DNA from: Pseudomonadota bacterium
GTDB lineage: Bacteria > Pseudomonadota > Alphaproteobacteria > Dongiales > Dongiaceae
Reading direction: 5' to 3'
Length of the DNA: 64,000 nucleotides
NCBI GenBank assembly: GCA_021792365.1
Contig: JAJYUT010000006.1
Span: forward strand, 248,001 to 312,000
This document shows, in pieces, positions 25,541-34,800 of the stretch; positions within the stretch are counted from its first letter, which is position 1; every line of letters begins with the position of its first letter. The position numbers were made by a program, and so were the translations under genes. The notes under the pieces were generated by a model. The model ran no database searches and was not told the DNA's origin. It saw nothing but the letters and a program-made list of their open reading frames with translations.

Positions 25541-25639
25541 ACCCGAAGTTCAGATTGCGAATCAGGGTGCGAGGATAGGCTGTGCGCCGCCTTTTGTCAT
25601 GGCCGCCGCGCGGGATGTGCGAGCAAGCACACGGTGCTG

Positions 25640-26416
25640 TTACTGTGCCAGCGCGACCCCGCCCTGCACCAGGTAGACGCCGCCGATTGCCAGCACGAGA
25701 CGGCCGGACCACAGCTGGAACCCTTCGTTGCTGAAGCGGTGCAGCACCGGCTTCGCCAATGTGGTGCCGCAGATCGCAAGGCCCGCCGCCATCCCGTAGA
25801 CCCAGAGCGGCACGTCCAGCGCGCGCGAGATCGTGGCGGGCTCCACCTGCAGCGGCGCCACGACTACGAACGTGAAATAGGCGAACTTGATGGCATGGGC
25901 CACGCTCTGGCTCATCGCCTTGGTCGCGACCACCAGCCTGCGGTCCAGGTCGCGCGCCAGGAAGAACATGTCAAGCAGCGCGCCGGACACGCCCGCCAGC
26001 ACGTGCAGGCCCATGACCATTGCGCCGACCGCGGCGGGCGCGCCCTTGCGCCGGATGTCGGGCGCATGCTCCCGCGGCAGCAATCGCGCCGCGAACGGCA
26101 TGATGCCGAGGCAGATGTAGACCCAGGCCTTGGGCGGAGAGAATTGCACCCAGGCCAGCAGGCCGAACACGACCGCACTGCCCAGCAGGTAGCCGGGCAG
26201 GATCCGCCACATGATGTGCCGGTGCCACACCGCCGCGCGCCAGCCATTCGCCGTCATCTGCGTGATGGCGTGCAGGGTCATCGCCGCCGGCACTGGCAGG
26301 AACAGCAGCAGCACGCCCATGAGGACGAGGCCGCCGATCATCCCGAAGACGCCGCTGAGGAAGGAGGTGCCCAGCGCCGCCAGCGCGATCGCAACGATCA
26401 TGCTCCAATCAAACAT
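25640..26416 (-). CDS. TSUP family (TauE/SafE) membrane exporter
   Basis: A 258-residue membrane protein with about seven to eight hydrophobic spans in two halves, as in the sulfite exporter TauE/SafE family. The first half begins ALGTSFLSGVFGMIGG, the family's glycine-rich motif. The second half has AMVMGLHVLAGVSGALLDMF and a final GRLVLAIGGVYLVQGG. Family members move sulfite, sulfoacetate or other organosulfur anions; no sulfur genes are adjacent to specify the substrate. It is divergent from the LysR-type regulator over a 137-base gap, and may be controlled by it. Confidence 0.88.
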   Translation of the reverse strand: MFDWSMIVAIALAALGTSFLSGVFGMIGGLVLMGVLLLFLPVPAAMTLHAITQMTANGWRAAVWHRHIMWRILPGYLLGSAVVFGLLAWVQFSPPKAWVYICLGIMPFAARLLPREHAPDIRRKGAPAAVGAMVMGLHVLAGVSGALLDMFFLARDLDRRLVVATKAMSQSVAHAIKFAYFTFVVVAPLQVEPATISRALDVPLWVYGMAAGLAICGTTLAKPVLHRFSNEGFQLWSGRLVLAIGGVYLVQGGVALAQ

Positions 26417-26517
26417 CAGGCTGGCCCCCGGCTTGGCCTAGAAGCGCTCTTCCGCTGACGGCTAATTTCCGCCAGTATCGCTCGCGGAGCAAATCCGGTT
26501 TCTTCGACCTAGACTGA

Positions 26518-26544
26518 CCCCAGATTGGGGTAACGAGATTGGGG
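26518..26544. promoter_or_regulatory. inverted and direct repeats in the TSUP/LysR divergent region
   Basis: CCCCA-GAT-TGGGG (26518-26530) is a perfect 5-bp inverted repeat. Its right part GATTGGGG recurs as a direct repeat at 26537-26544, 14 bases on, ending 9 bases before ATG 26554. The arrangement fits autoregulatory binding by the LysR protein, although it does not match the generic T-N11-A form. Confidence 0.35.
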
Positions 26545-26553
26545 CAAACGACG

Positions 26554-27435
26554 ATGTGGCTGCCGAGCCTGCGGGGATTGCGCGCGGTGGAGGCGGCCTT
26601 GCGCCTTGGCAGCTTTGCGGCGGCGGCAAAGGAACTCGGCGTGACCCAGACCGCCATCTCCCGCCTGGTCAAGGAGGTGGAGCGGCAGCTCGCCCGCCCC
26701 CTGTTCGAGCGCAAGGCAAACCAGTCGCGTCCCACCGCCTTCGCCGTGTCGCTGCAGTCCGGCCTGGGCGACGCGTTCCGCCGGCTCGAGGCGACGGTCG
26801 CCGAGGCGCGCCGGGCGATCGACGACCCAACCGTCACGCTCTCGGTCGGCCCGACCTTTGCGATGCGGTGGCTCATCCCGCATCTGACGGAGTTCCACGC
26901 AAAGCACCCCGAGATCGACCTGCGTCTTGCGACCACGATCAATCGCGAGATCACGCCCGGCCCCGATACGCTTGCCGCCATCCGCCTCGCCGGGTCGCAG
27001 GTCCCGGGCTTCGTCAGCGACGCGCTGTTCTCCGGCCGGTTGATGGCGGTGTGCCGACCCGACATCGCCAAACGGTTGAAGGCGCCGGCCGACCTTGCGC
27101 GTGAAAAGCTGCTCGACGTGCGTCATTCTCCGGAGGACTGGCCGCGCTGGCTGGCCGCGGCCGGGCTGCCGGACCGGTCGCGGTTTCACGTCGTGTCGTT
27201 CGACTTCTCCGCCTTCGCCATTCAGGCCGCGCTTGATGGGCTGGGCGTGGCGCTCATCCGCGCCCCCTATATCGTCGACGATTTGCGGGAGGGACGGCTG
27301 GTCGCGCCATTCTCGTTGACCATCGAGGAGCCGCAAATGCGCTGGCGCCTGATCTATCGTGCGGAGGCCCGCGGCCATGCTGCGTTCCGTACGTTCCGAC
27401 GCTGGCTGCTCGCCAAGGCCCGCACGGAAAGCTGA
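26554..27435 (+). CDS. LysR family transcriptional regulator, GcvA-like
   Basis: A 293-residue regulator. The N-terminal helix-turn-helix is at about 5-60 (LRGLRAVEAALRLGSFAAAA, ELGVTQTAISRLVKEVE), with the LPSLRGLRAVEAA start typical of the GcvA subgroup; the C-terminal PBP-like effector domain follows. ATG 26554 is preceded by GGGG about 9 bases away; an in-frame TTG at 26539 would add five residues. It is divergent from the TSUP exporter and followed by a DMT transporter on its own strand, so either may be a target. Confidence 0.93.
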   Translation: MWLPSLRGLRAVEAALRLGSFAAAAKELGVTQTAISRLVKEVERQLARPLFERKANQSRPTAFAVSLQSGLGDAFRRLEATVAEARRAIDDPTVTLSVGPTFAMRWLIPHLTEFHAKHPEIDLRLATTINREITPGPDTLAAIRLAGSQVPGFVSDALFSGRLMAVCRPDIAKRLKAPADLAREKLLDVRHSPEDWPRWLAAAGLPDRSRFHVVSFDFSAFAIQAALDGLGVALIRAPYIVDDLREGRLVAPFSLTIEEPQMRWRLIYRAEARGHAAFRTFRRWLLAKARTES

Positions 27436-27509
27436 CGCGGAGCATTCTTCGCGCACGGAGAGGAAGACCGTCGCCAGGACGCCTGCATGCCAGTTATGCG
27501 ACCGGGCGT

Positions 27510-27544
27510 CTTGCCAGCAGCAGCGCCCCCCTTATGCTGGCAAG
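27510..27544 (+). promoter_or_regulatory. perfect 10-bp hairpin in the leader of the DMT transporter gene
   Basis: CTTGCCAGCA (27510-27519) and TGCTGGCAAG (27535-27544) are exactly complementary around a 15-base loop. The hairpin ends 21 bases before the GTG start and is followed by CCTTTG, too few T for a standard terminator. It could mark the end of the LysR transcript or fold in the transporter mRNA leader. Confidence 0.4.
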
Positions 27545-27565
27545 CCTTTGTCGGGGGAGTCTTCC

Positions 27566-28453
27566 GTGTCTTGGTCGGTCCACGCGCGCGGTGTCGCGAT
27601 GGTCGCCGGTGCCGCCGCCGTGTGGAGCACCGGCGGCCTGATCGTGCGCCATGTCGATGCCGATCCCTGGACGATCGTCTTCTGGCGCGGTGTTTTCGCG
27701 GCGCTGACCCTCCTGCTTTACCTGGCCGTGCGCGACGGCCGGAACATGCTGGCATTGTTCCGGAACCTCGGATGGGGCGGGCTGGCGGTCGGGATCTGCT
27801 TCGGGACCGCGTCGACCAGCTTCATCATCGCGCTGCAGCACACGTCCGTCGCGACCATCCTGTTCCTGCAGAGCGCCGCGCCCCTGGTCGCCGGCGTGCT
27901 GGCCTGGCTCTGGCTCGGCGAGCGCATGACGTGGATCAAGATAGCGGCCATGCTGCTGGCGCTGGCGGGGGTTGTCATCACCGTGTCGGACGAGGAGGCG
28001 AGCGGCGATTTCCTCGGAATCGCTCTGTCGCTCCTCATCATGGTCTCCTTCGCATTCGCGACCGTCCTGGTGCGCCGCTTCAGCCACGTGCGCATGACCC
28101 CGGCAACCTGCCTGTCGGCGTTCTGGCTGATCGCGATCGGCGGGAGCCTCGGTGCTCCCGCATCTGTCGACGGGACCGAGCTTGTCCTGCTGTTCCTGTT
28201 CGGCGCCTGCCAGCTTGGCATCGGCTTCATCCTCTTCACCACCGGCGCGCGCCTGATCCCGGCAGGACAAACCATCCTGCTGAGCCTGCTGGAATCGATC
28301 ATGGCACCGCTATGGGTCTGGATCTGGCCGACCTTGCATGAGTATCCCGGCGACCGCGCGTTGATCGGCGGCGCGCTGGTGATCGCCGCGGTCATCTGGA
28401 ACACGGTGGCCGAGATGGGCCAAGCCAAGCGCATAGCGCCGCCGGTGGAGTGA
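27566..28453 (+). CDS. EamA/DMT family transporter
   Basis: A 295-residue membrane protein with ten hydrophobic spans in two EamA repeats. GTG 27566 is chosen because GGGGGAG sits about 6 bases upstream and the sequence from there (ARGVAMVAGAAAVWSTGGLIVR) is the usual first helix of the family. The second repeat has ISLLIMVSFAFATVL-type spans and LLSLLESIMAPLWVWIW. Drug/metabolite transporters export amino acids, purines or drugs; substrate unknown. It shares a GTGA overlap with the MFS gene. Confidence 0.9.
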   Translation: MSWSVHARGVAMVAGAAAVWSTGGLIVRHVDADPWTIVFWRGVFAALTLLLYLAVRDGRNMLALFRNLGWGGLAVGICFGTASTSFIIALQHTSVATILFLQSAAPLVAGVLAWLWLGERMTWIKIAAMLLALAGVVITVSDEEASGDFLGIALSLLIMVSFAFATVLVRRFSHVRMTPATCLSAFWLIAIGGSLGAPASVDGTELVLLFLFGACQLGIGFILFTTGARLIPAGQTILLSLLESIMAPLWVWIWPTLHEYPGDRALIGGALVIAAVIWNTVAEMGQAKRIAPPVE

Positions 28454-29715
28454 GCCGGGCCATGCCGATATCCGACGCCGCCGATCGCATTCCGTGGGCT
28501 TTGGTCTTCCGTGCCCTGCTGCCCTTCGCCCTTGGCTACTTCATCTCCTACTTGTTCCGCGCCGTGAACCAGGTGATCGCACCGGATCTGATCGTGGAGC
28601 TTGACCTCAGCCCGGGCGAGCTCGGACGGCTCACGGCGGCCTATCTGTTCGGGTTCACCTTGTTCCAGCTTCCGCTCGGGCTGCTCCTGGACCGGTTCGG
28701 GCCGCGCCGGGTGCAGACCGCGCTGCTGCTGGTATCCGCGGCCGGCGCCGCGTTGTTCGCGCTGGCGCGCGATCCATGGTCGCTCACGGTCGCCCGCGGC
28801 ATCCTCGGGCTCGGCCTCTCCGGCTGCCTCATGTCGGCCTTCAAGGCCAATGCGATCTGGCTGCCGATGTCGCGCGTTGCGCTCGGCAATTCGGTCACCA
28901 TGGCGATGGGCGCGCTCGGCGTCGTGGCCGCGACGAGCCCCTCCGACGCGCTGGCGCAGATGATCGGATGGCGCTCCATGTTCGACCTGCTGGCGGCCGC
29001 AACCGTCGGCGTCGCGTTGTTCATCTTCTTCTGCGTGCCGAGGGAGCAGCCGGCGCAAGGCCGCGCAACCCCGCACGAAAGCTTCACGGCGCAACTGCGC
29101 GTCATCGGCCGGATCGCGCGGGATCGGGTCTTCTGGCGGGTGGCGCCGATGGTCGCGAGCATGTCCGGCGCCTTCATCGCCATACAGACCCTGTGGGCCG
29201 GCCGCTGGCTTTCCGACGTGGCGGGTCTCGAGCGCGCTGCGGTCGCCGACGTACTGCTCGTCATGGCGACCGGCTTCGTGATCGGCTCGCTGACCACCGG
29301 CTGGATCGCGGATTGGGCGCAGCGCCGCGGCTTCACCATAGAGCTGGTCGTCGGCTGTTCCTTCCTGGTCTTCGCGCTCAGCCAGTTGCTGATCGTCCTG
29401 CACGTGCCCCTGCCCCCGTTTCTGCCCTGGTTCCTGTTCGGCTTCGCGGGACAGGCCGGCAATCTAGGCTATGCCACCCTGGCGGCGCATTTCGGGGCGG
29501 GCTCCGCCGGGCGCGCGCAAAGCACGGCGAACCTGTTTCTGTTCGCCACGGCCTGGGCCCTGCAATGGGGCATCGGCGCGTTGCTCGACCGGTTTCGCAC
29601 GGACGGCGGCGCCGTCGATCCGGCCGGCTATTACTGGGCGTTTGGATCCGCCCTCATCCTGCAGTTCCTGGCGGTGGCCTGGTATCTGCGGCCAAAGCGG
29701 CGGGTTAACCGTTGA
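28450..29715 (+). CDS. MFS transporter
   Basis: A 421-residue protein with twelve hydrophobic spans. The conserved loop between helices 2 and 3 reads GLLLDRFGPRRVQ, close to the MFS consensus G...DR.GRR. A second copy occurs mid-protein (GWIADWAQRRGF). GTG 28450 overlaps the stop of the DMT gene (GTGA); ATG 28462 is an alternative with GGAG about 11 bases upstream. Substrate unknown. Coupling with the DMT transporter suggests they handle related compounds. Confidence 0.92.
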   Translation: MSRAMPISDAADRIPWALVFRALLPFALGYFISYLFRAVNQVIAPDLIVELDLSPGELGRLTAAYLFGFTLFQLPLGLLLDRFGPRRVQTALLLVSAAGAALFALARDPWSLTVARGILGLGLSGCLMSAFKANAIWLPMSRVALGNSVTMAMGALGVVAATSPSDALAQMIGWRSMFDLLAAATVGVALFIFFCVPREQPAQGRATPHESFTAQLRVIGRIARDRVFWRVAPMVASMSGAFIAIQTLWAGRWLSDVAGLERAAVADVLLVMATGFVIGSLTTGWIADWAQRRGFTIELVVGCSFLVFALSQLLIVLHVPLPPFLPWFLFGFAGQAGNLGYATLAAHFGAGSAGRAQSTANLFLFATAWALQWGIGALLDRFRTDGGAVDPAGYYWAFGSALILQFLAVAWYLRPKRRVNR

Positions 29716-29738
29716 AATGACGGTTACGTGACCGTTTT
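29707..29738 (+). promoter_or_regulatory. three alternating complementary arms after the MFS gene; terminator-like
   Basis: AACCGT (29707-29712) pairs with ACGGTT (29720-29725), and that same ACGGTT pairs with GACCGT (29730-29735), which is followed directly by TTTT. The second pairing looks like a short Rho-independent terminator; the first would exclude it. It lies 63 bases before the Crp/Fnr-type gene and could instead be a protein-binding repeat. Confidence 0.4.
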
Positions 29739-29800
29739 GCGCGCACTTGCCGCGCCGCCGCCATTGGAAAAAGAAGCGCTCTTTAGGTATTGTGGCGCGC

Positions 29801-30523
29801 ATGTCGACCACCCTTGCCCAACCAGCGGCGCGGTCCCTGCGCGGGATCAAGCTGTTCGAATGTCTTTCGGACCCGGAACTGAAGGCCGTTGAGGGCCAGT
29901 GCCGGTTCCGCTGCTATGCGAAGGCGGAGACCCTGCTGGACAAGGGCAGCCTCACGCGCGAGGTGTTCTTCGTGCTGAGGGGCGCCGCGGCGGCCGTTAC
30001 CTTCTCGCCCGCGGGACGGGAGGTGACGCTCGGCATCATCCGTACGGGCGACATGTTCGGCGAGTTGGCTGCGATCGACCAGGAGCCGCGCTCCGCCACC
30101 GTCACGGCGATGGAGCCGACCGACGTCGCGATCATGCCGGCCGAGCTGTTCCGCGATCTGCTGATGAAGCATGCGCCGATGGCGTTCGGCGTCCTGCAGC
30201 GGCTCGCGACGATCGTGCGCACGACCGGGATCCGGATCATGGAGCTGGCGACGCTTCAGGCCGCGCAGCGGGTCTATGCCGAGCTCTTGCGCATGGCGCA
30301 GCCGGATGCGGCGGTGCCGGGATTGTGGGTGGTCCGGCCTCTGCCGCCGATGCATGAGATTGCGAGCCTGACCGGCACCACTCGGGAAACGGTCAACAGG
30401 GCCGTCAGTCAACTCTACCCCTCCGGTCTGCTGAAGCGGAAGGGCCGCAATCTATTCATCATGGAGCGCGAAAAGCTGATGGAGATCGTGCAAAGCCTGC
30501 AAGTCCATCACGGCCGCAGATAA
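29801..30523 (+). CDS. Crp/Fnr family transcriptional regulator
   Basis: A 240-residue regulator starting at ATG 29801. The N-terminal cyclic-nucleotide-binding fold spans about 15-130 and keeps the phosphate-binding cassette pattern FGELAAIDQEPRSATV, with the Glu and Arg-Ser that contact cyclic nucleotides, so a cAMP- or cGMP-type ligand is possible. The C-terminal winged helix carries EIASLTGTTRETVNRAVSQL. The cysteine set of FNR oxygen sensors is not present in the right spacing. It lies upstream of the RND efflux pair on the same strand, which may be a target. Confidence 0.93.
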   Translation: MSTTLAQPAARSLRGIKLFECLSDPELKAVEGQCRFRCYAKAETLLDKGSLTREVFFVLRGAAAAVTFSPAGREVTLGIIRTGDMFGELAAIDQEPRSATVTAMEPTDVAIMPAELFRDLLMKHAPMAFGVLQRLATIVRTTGIRIMELATLQAAQRVYAELLRMAQPDAAVPGLWVVRPLPPMHEIASLTGTTRETVNRAVSQLYPSGLLKRKGRNLFIMEREKLMEIVQSLQVHHGRR

Positions 30524-30559
30524 CAAGAACAGAACCGCTCACGGCCCCTCACCTGCGTT

Positions 30560-30600
30560 TGAGCGCCGGACTTGAACCGATGACCGCCCACTGAGCGCCG
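30560..30600 (-). other. tRNA T-arm-like fragment flanked by a 9-base direct repeat
   Basis: Read on the minus strand, the segment contains GGTTCAAGTCC, matching the T-loop consensus of tRNA, with a partial T-stem. It is bounded by two copies of CGGCGCTCA (plus-strand 30560-30568 and 30592-30600, 32 bases apart). No acceptor, D or anticodon arm can be folded, so it is not a working tRNA. It could be the remnant of an integration site at a tRNA 3' end, or chance. Confidence 0.3.
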
Positions 30601-30661
30601 AAAGCTGCTCGTTGCCGGCGCCAGTTGGTGGGATTTGGATTGAAGAAGTGACAACTTGACC

Positions 30662-31843
30662 ATGCGACGTTCGTATTTGTTTGCCGGAACGATTGCGCTG
30701 CTGGCCGCGGGATGGCTGGCCTCTGGCATGCTGTTCAAACCGGGCGAGCCCGGCAGCTCCGTCCCGGCAGTGAGCGCCGAGGCCGCGCAATTGTCCGATC
30801 CGCCGACGGCGCCCGCCGGGTCCGAGGCGGCTCCGACCGACGAGGGCTCCGCCACGCCGCCGGCCGCAAGGCCGGGCGAGCTTGTCAGCGTCCAGGTCGT
30901 GACCTCCAAGGCCGGGCCGCAGCCGCGTACCATCGTGCTGCGCGGACGGACGGAGGCCGATCGGGTCGTCGAAGTGCGCGCGGAAACCACCGGGCGGGTA
31001 ATGGAGGTGCCGGCCGACGAAGGTGCGCTCCTGCGCAAGGGCGACCTCATCGCGGTGATCGACGGCGCCGACCGCGCCGCGCGTCTTGCCGAGGCGAGGG
31101 CATTGCTGCAGCAGCGCCAAGCCGAATCCGATGCGGCCCGCCGCCTTGCCGAGAAGGGCTTCACGCCCAAGCTCAACCTGGCGGAGCTGGCTGCCAATCT
31201 GGCGCTGGCACAGGCGCAGGTGAAGAGCATGGAGGTCGAGATCGCGTATCTCAGCATCGAGGCGCCGATCGAAGGCGTGCTGGATGACCGCAATGCCGAG
31301 GTCGGCCACTACTTGCAGCTCGCGGACCCGGTCGCGACCATCATCGATCTCGATCCGATCGTGCTGGTCGGGTATGCGACGGAGCGCGACGTCAGCCAGC
31401 TTGAGATCGGCGGCCCGGCCCGTGCCCGCCTGCTCGATGGGCGCGAGGTTGCCGGCGTGTTGCGGTTCATCGCCGCGCGGGCGGAAACCGAGACCCGCAC
31501 CTTCCGGATCGAAGTCGAGGTGCCCAACCCGGACTACCGGATCCGCGACGGGCTCTCTGCCGAGGTCGTGGTGCCGGTGGAGGATGTCCCGGCGCACCGC
31601 ATCTCGCCAGCAGTCCTCACCTTGGGGCCGAACGGCGAGATCGGCGTGAAGCTGGTCGATGAGACGGACACCGTGCGTTTCACGCCGGTCCAGATCCTGC
31701 GCGAGGATGCCAATGGTCTGTGGGTCACCGGCCTTGCGCCCGCCGCGCAGCTGATCGTGGTCGGGCAGGATTTCGTGATCGACGGCCAATTGGTTCGTCC
31801 CGTCGCCGCGAAGCCCGCAGCATCGGATGCCGGCACGCAATGA
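30662..31843 (+). CDS. RND efflux periplasmic adaptor subunit (HlyD/AcrA-like)
   Basis: A 393-residue membrane-fusion protein starting at ATG 30662. An N-terminal hydrophobic helix (about 5-22) anchors it in the inner membrane, then a Pro/Ala-rich linker of about 55 residues. The paired lipoyl halves are visible (RVVEVRAETTGRVMEVPADE before, and YLSIEAPIEGVLDDRNAEVG after, a short helical hairpin at about 140-190). Beta-barrel and membrane-proximal parts follow. It shares an ATGA overlap with the permease gene. The hairpin is short, so the outer-membrane partner may differ from TolC-type; none is encoded here. Confidence 0.93.
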   Translation: MRRSYLFAGTIALLAAGWLASGMLFKPGEPGSSVPAVSAEAAQLSDPPTAPAGSEAAPTDEGSATPPAARPGELVSVQVVTSKAGPQPRTIVLRGRTEADRVVEVRAETTGRVMEVPADEGALLRKGDLIAVIDGADRAARLAEARALLQQRQAESDAARRLAEKGFTPKLNLAELAANLALAQAQVKSMEVEIAYLSIEAPIEGVLDDRNAEVGHYLQLADPVATIIDLDPIVLVGYATERDVSQLEIGGPARARLLDGREVAGVLRFIAARAETETRTFRIEVEVPNPDYRIRDGLSAEVVVPVEDVPAHRISPAVLTLGPNGEIGVKLVDETDTVRFTPVQILREDANGLWVTGLAPAAQLIVVGQDFVIDGQLVRPVAAKPAASDAGTQ

Positions 31844-34800
31844 GTCGCCTCGTCGAAGGCATCATCGCCAACAGCCGCGTCGTCCTGGCGGGGCTTTTCC
31901 TGCTGCTCCTCGCGGGCTGGGTCACCTACAAGAACCTGCCCAAGGAGCTGTGGCCCGACATCCAGCTTCCGTTCATCTATGTCAGCATGACGCTGGAAGG
32001 CGTCTCGCCGGACGACGCCGAGCGCCTGCTGGCCAGACCGATGGAGCAGCAGGTCCGCTCGATCGAAGGGCTGAAGGAGTTCCGCTCCCTCACCTACCTG
32101 GGCGGCGCCAGCGTCGTGCTGGAGTTTCAGGCCGGCTACGATATCGACAAGGCTCTGGACGATGTGCGGGAGCAGGTCGATTTGGCCAAGCCCGACCTGC
32201 CCGAGGACACCGACGAGCCCTTCATCCAGGAAGTCGCATTCAGTCGCTTCCCCGTCCTCGTCGTCACCCTCTCGGGCGACGTGCCCGAACGCTCGCTGCG
32301 CCAGCTCGCCGAGCGCCTGCAGGACAAGATCGAGGGCATTCCGTCGGTCCTCGAAGCCAGCATGAGCGGCGAGCGGGAGGAACTGGTCGAGCTCATCGTC
32401 GATCCGCTGCGGATCGAGGCCTACGGATTGGCGCTGGACGAGATCGGCACCATCGTCGCGCGGTCCAACCGGCTGGTGGCCGCCGGCATGATGGACACCG
32501 GCCAGGGCCGGTTCGCCATCAAGGTACCGGGCCTGTTCGAATCCGCGTCGGACATTCTCTCGATGCCGGTCAAGGTCAGCGGCGATGCGGTTATCCAGGT
32601 CAAGGACATCGCCAGTCTGCGCCGCACCTTCAAGGACCACGAATCGGTCGCGCGCATCGACGGCCTGCCCGCCATCGGCATCGAGGTATCCAAGCGCGCC
32701 GGCGAGAACATCATCGAGACCATCAATCAGGTCCGCGCCCTGGTAACGGAGGAAAGCCGGTCCTGGCCGGCGCAGGTGAAGGTCACCTTCTCCCAGGACA
32801 ACTCGAAGCAGATTCGCGACATGCTGGGCGAACTGGAGAACAGCCTCATCACGGCGGTCGTGCTGGTGCTGATCGTGATCGTGGCTTCGCTCGGCCTGCG
32901 CGGCGGGCTGATCGTCGGCATTGCCGTGCCGGGCTCCTTCCTGATGGGCCTGCTGATGCTGGCGGGGTTCGGCGTCACCATCAACATCGTGGTCCTGTTC
33001 AGCCTCATCATGGCGACCGGCATGCTGGTCGATGGCGCCATCATCCTGGTCGAGTTCGCCGACCGCTGCATGCTGAACGGAATGGACCGCCGCGCCGCCT
33101 ATGCCGAAGCGACCAAGCGCATGGCTTGGCCGATCTTCTCCTCGATTGCCACGATCATCGCCGCGTTCGGGCCGATGGCGTTCTGGCCCGGCACGACCGG
33201 CGAGTTCATGAAATATCTGCCGATCACCCTCTCGGCGACGTTGCTCGCCTCGCTCCTGATGGCAATGGTCTTCATTCCCTGCATCGGCGCCTTGATCGGC
33301 AAGCCGAACGGAGAGGGGCTGCACGCGGTGGAGGCCGAGCGTCTGTCCGGCGAGGAGCAGCTGGCGCGCGCTCGCGGCCTGGACTGGCTGTACCTGATCG
33401 CGCTGCGTGGCGCTCTGCGCCGCCCGCTGCTCGTCATTCTGGTCGGCATCGGGATCCTCGCCGGCACGGTTTGGGCCTTCCTGAACCACAATGCGGGCGT
33501 CGAGTTCTTCCCCAATGTCGAGCCGGAGCTCGCACAGGTCCAGGTCCATGCCCGCGGCAACATGTCCGTGAAGGAGCGCGACGACCTGGTGAAGGCGGTC
33601 GAGCGCGAAATCCTGGCCCTCAACAGCGAGCATCATGAACTCCGCAGCGTTTACAGCGTAACCAGGGCCGACGTCGGCGGGCGATCGGGCGGTCAGGAGT
33701 TGGCGGAAGACGTGATCGGCACGATCGCGCTGGAGTTCGGCGATTGGGATGAGCGGCGCAAGGTCGACACCATCCTGTCCGACATTCGCGAGCGCACCGC
33801 TCCGATTCCGGGCATCCGCATCGAGCTGACGAAAGAGGAAGGCGGTCCGGGCGGCGGCAAGGCGGTTGCGATCCAACTGACATCGAATGACTTCCCGGCC
33901 CTTGAATCGGCTGCCGAAATCGTGCGGAACAAGCTTGAATCGATGCCGGGCCTGATCGACGCGCAGGACTCGCGCCCCGTCCCCGGCATCGAATGGGAGC
34001 TGGCTGTCGACCGCACCGAGGCGGCGAAATACGGCCTAGACGTCACCGCCGTCGGCGACGTGATCCAACTCGTGACGCGCGGGCTGAAATTCGGGGATTA
34101 TCGGCCGGATGATGCCGACGACGAGATTGATATTGTGGCGCGCTTTCCCTCGGAGGTGCGCAACATCAGCGAGCTCGATGAGCTGCGCATCCCGACCGGA
34201 GCCGGTTCCGTTCCGCTGAGGAACTTCGTCGACCGAACCGCCAAACCCAAGCTGGCGCTGGTGCGCCGGGTGGACGGCGTGCGCGTGATCGACGTGGAAT
34301 CCGATGTAAAGCCGGGCGTCCAGGCCTATGCCCAACTGGAGGAGATCAGGGCCTGGCTGGCGACGGAAGCCCGGCTCGATCCGTCGGTCGATGTGGCATT
34401 CAAGGGAGAGGATGAGGACCGGCAGGAATCGGCCAATTTCCTGTCTCTGGCCGCCGGCGCCACCTTGTTCCTGATCACTCTGATCCTGCTGCTGCAGTTC
34501 AACAGCTTCTTCTCGGTGTTCCTGGTGTTGACCGCGGTCGCCATGTCATCCATCGGGGTGATGTTCGGCCTCCTCATGCTGCAGCAGCCGTTCGGGATCG
34601 TGATGACCGGCATCGGCGTCATCGCCCTGGCCGGCATCATCGTGAACAACAACATCGTCCTGATCGACACCTACGACCACCTCAAGAAGACGGCAAAATC
34701 GCGGCGCGAAGCGCTGCTGGTGACGGGCGTGCAGCGCCTGCGCCCGGTCATCCTGACCAAGCTGACGACCGTCCTCGGCCTGCTTCCGCTCGTCTTCCAC

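Noticed and set aside
24335-26458. 707-codon plus-strand frame across the lytic transglycosylase and TSUP genes
   Set aside because: Antisense to two recognised genes; Arg/His-rich shadow.
29801-30523. FNR-type oxygen sensor
   Set aside because: The Fe-S cysteine spacing of FNR is absent; the cyclic-nucleotide cassette pattern is present instead.
31534-33876. 780-codon open frame antisense to the RND adaptor and permease genes
   Set aside because: The plus-strand genes are clear RND components; the antisense product is Asp/His/Gln-rich without family features.
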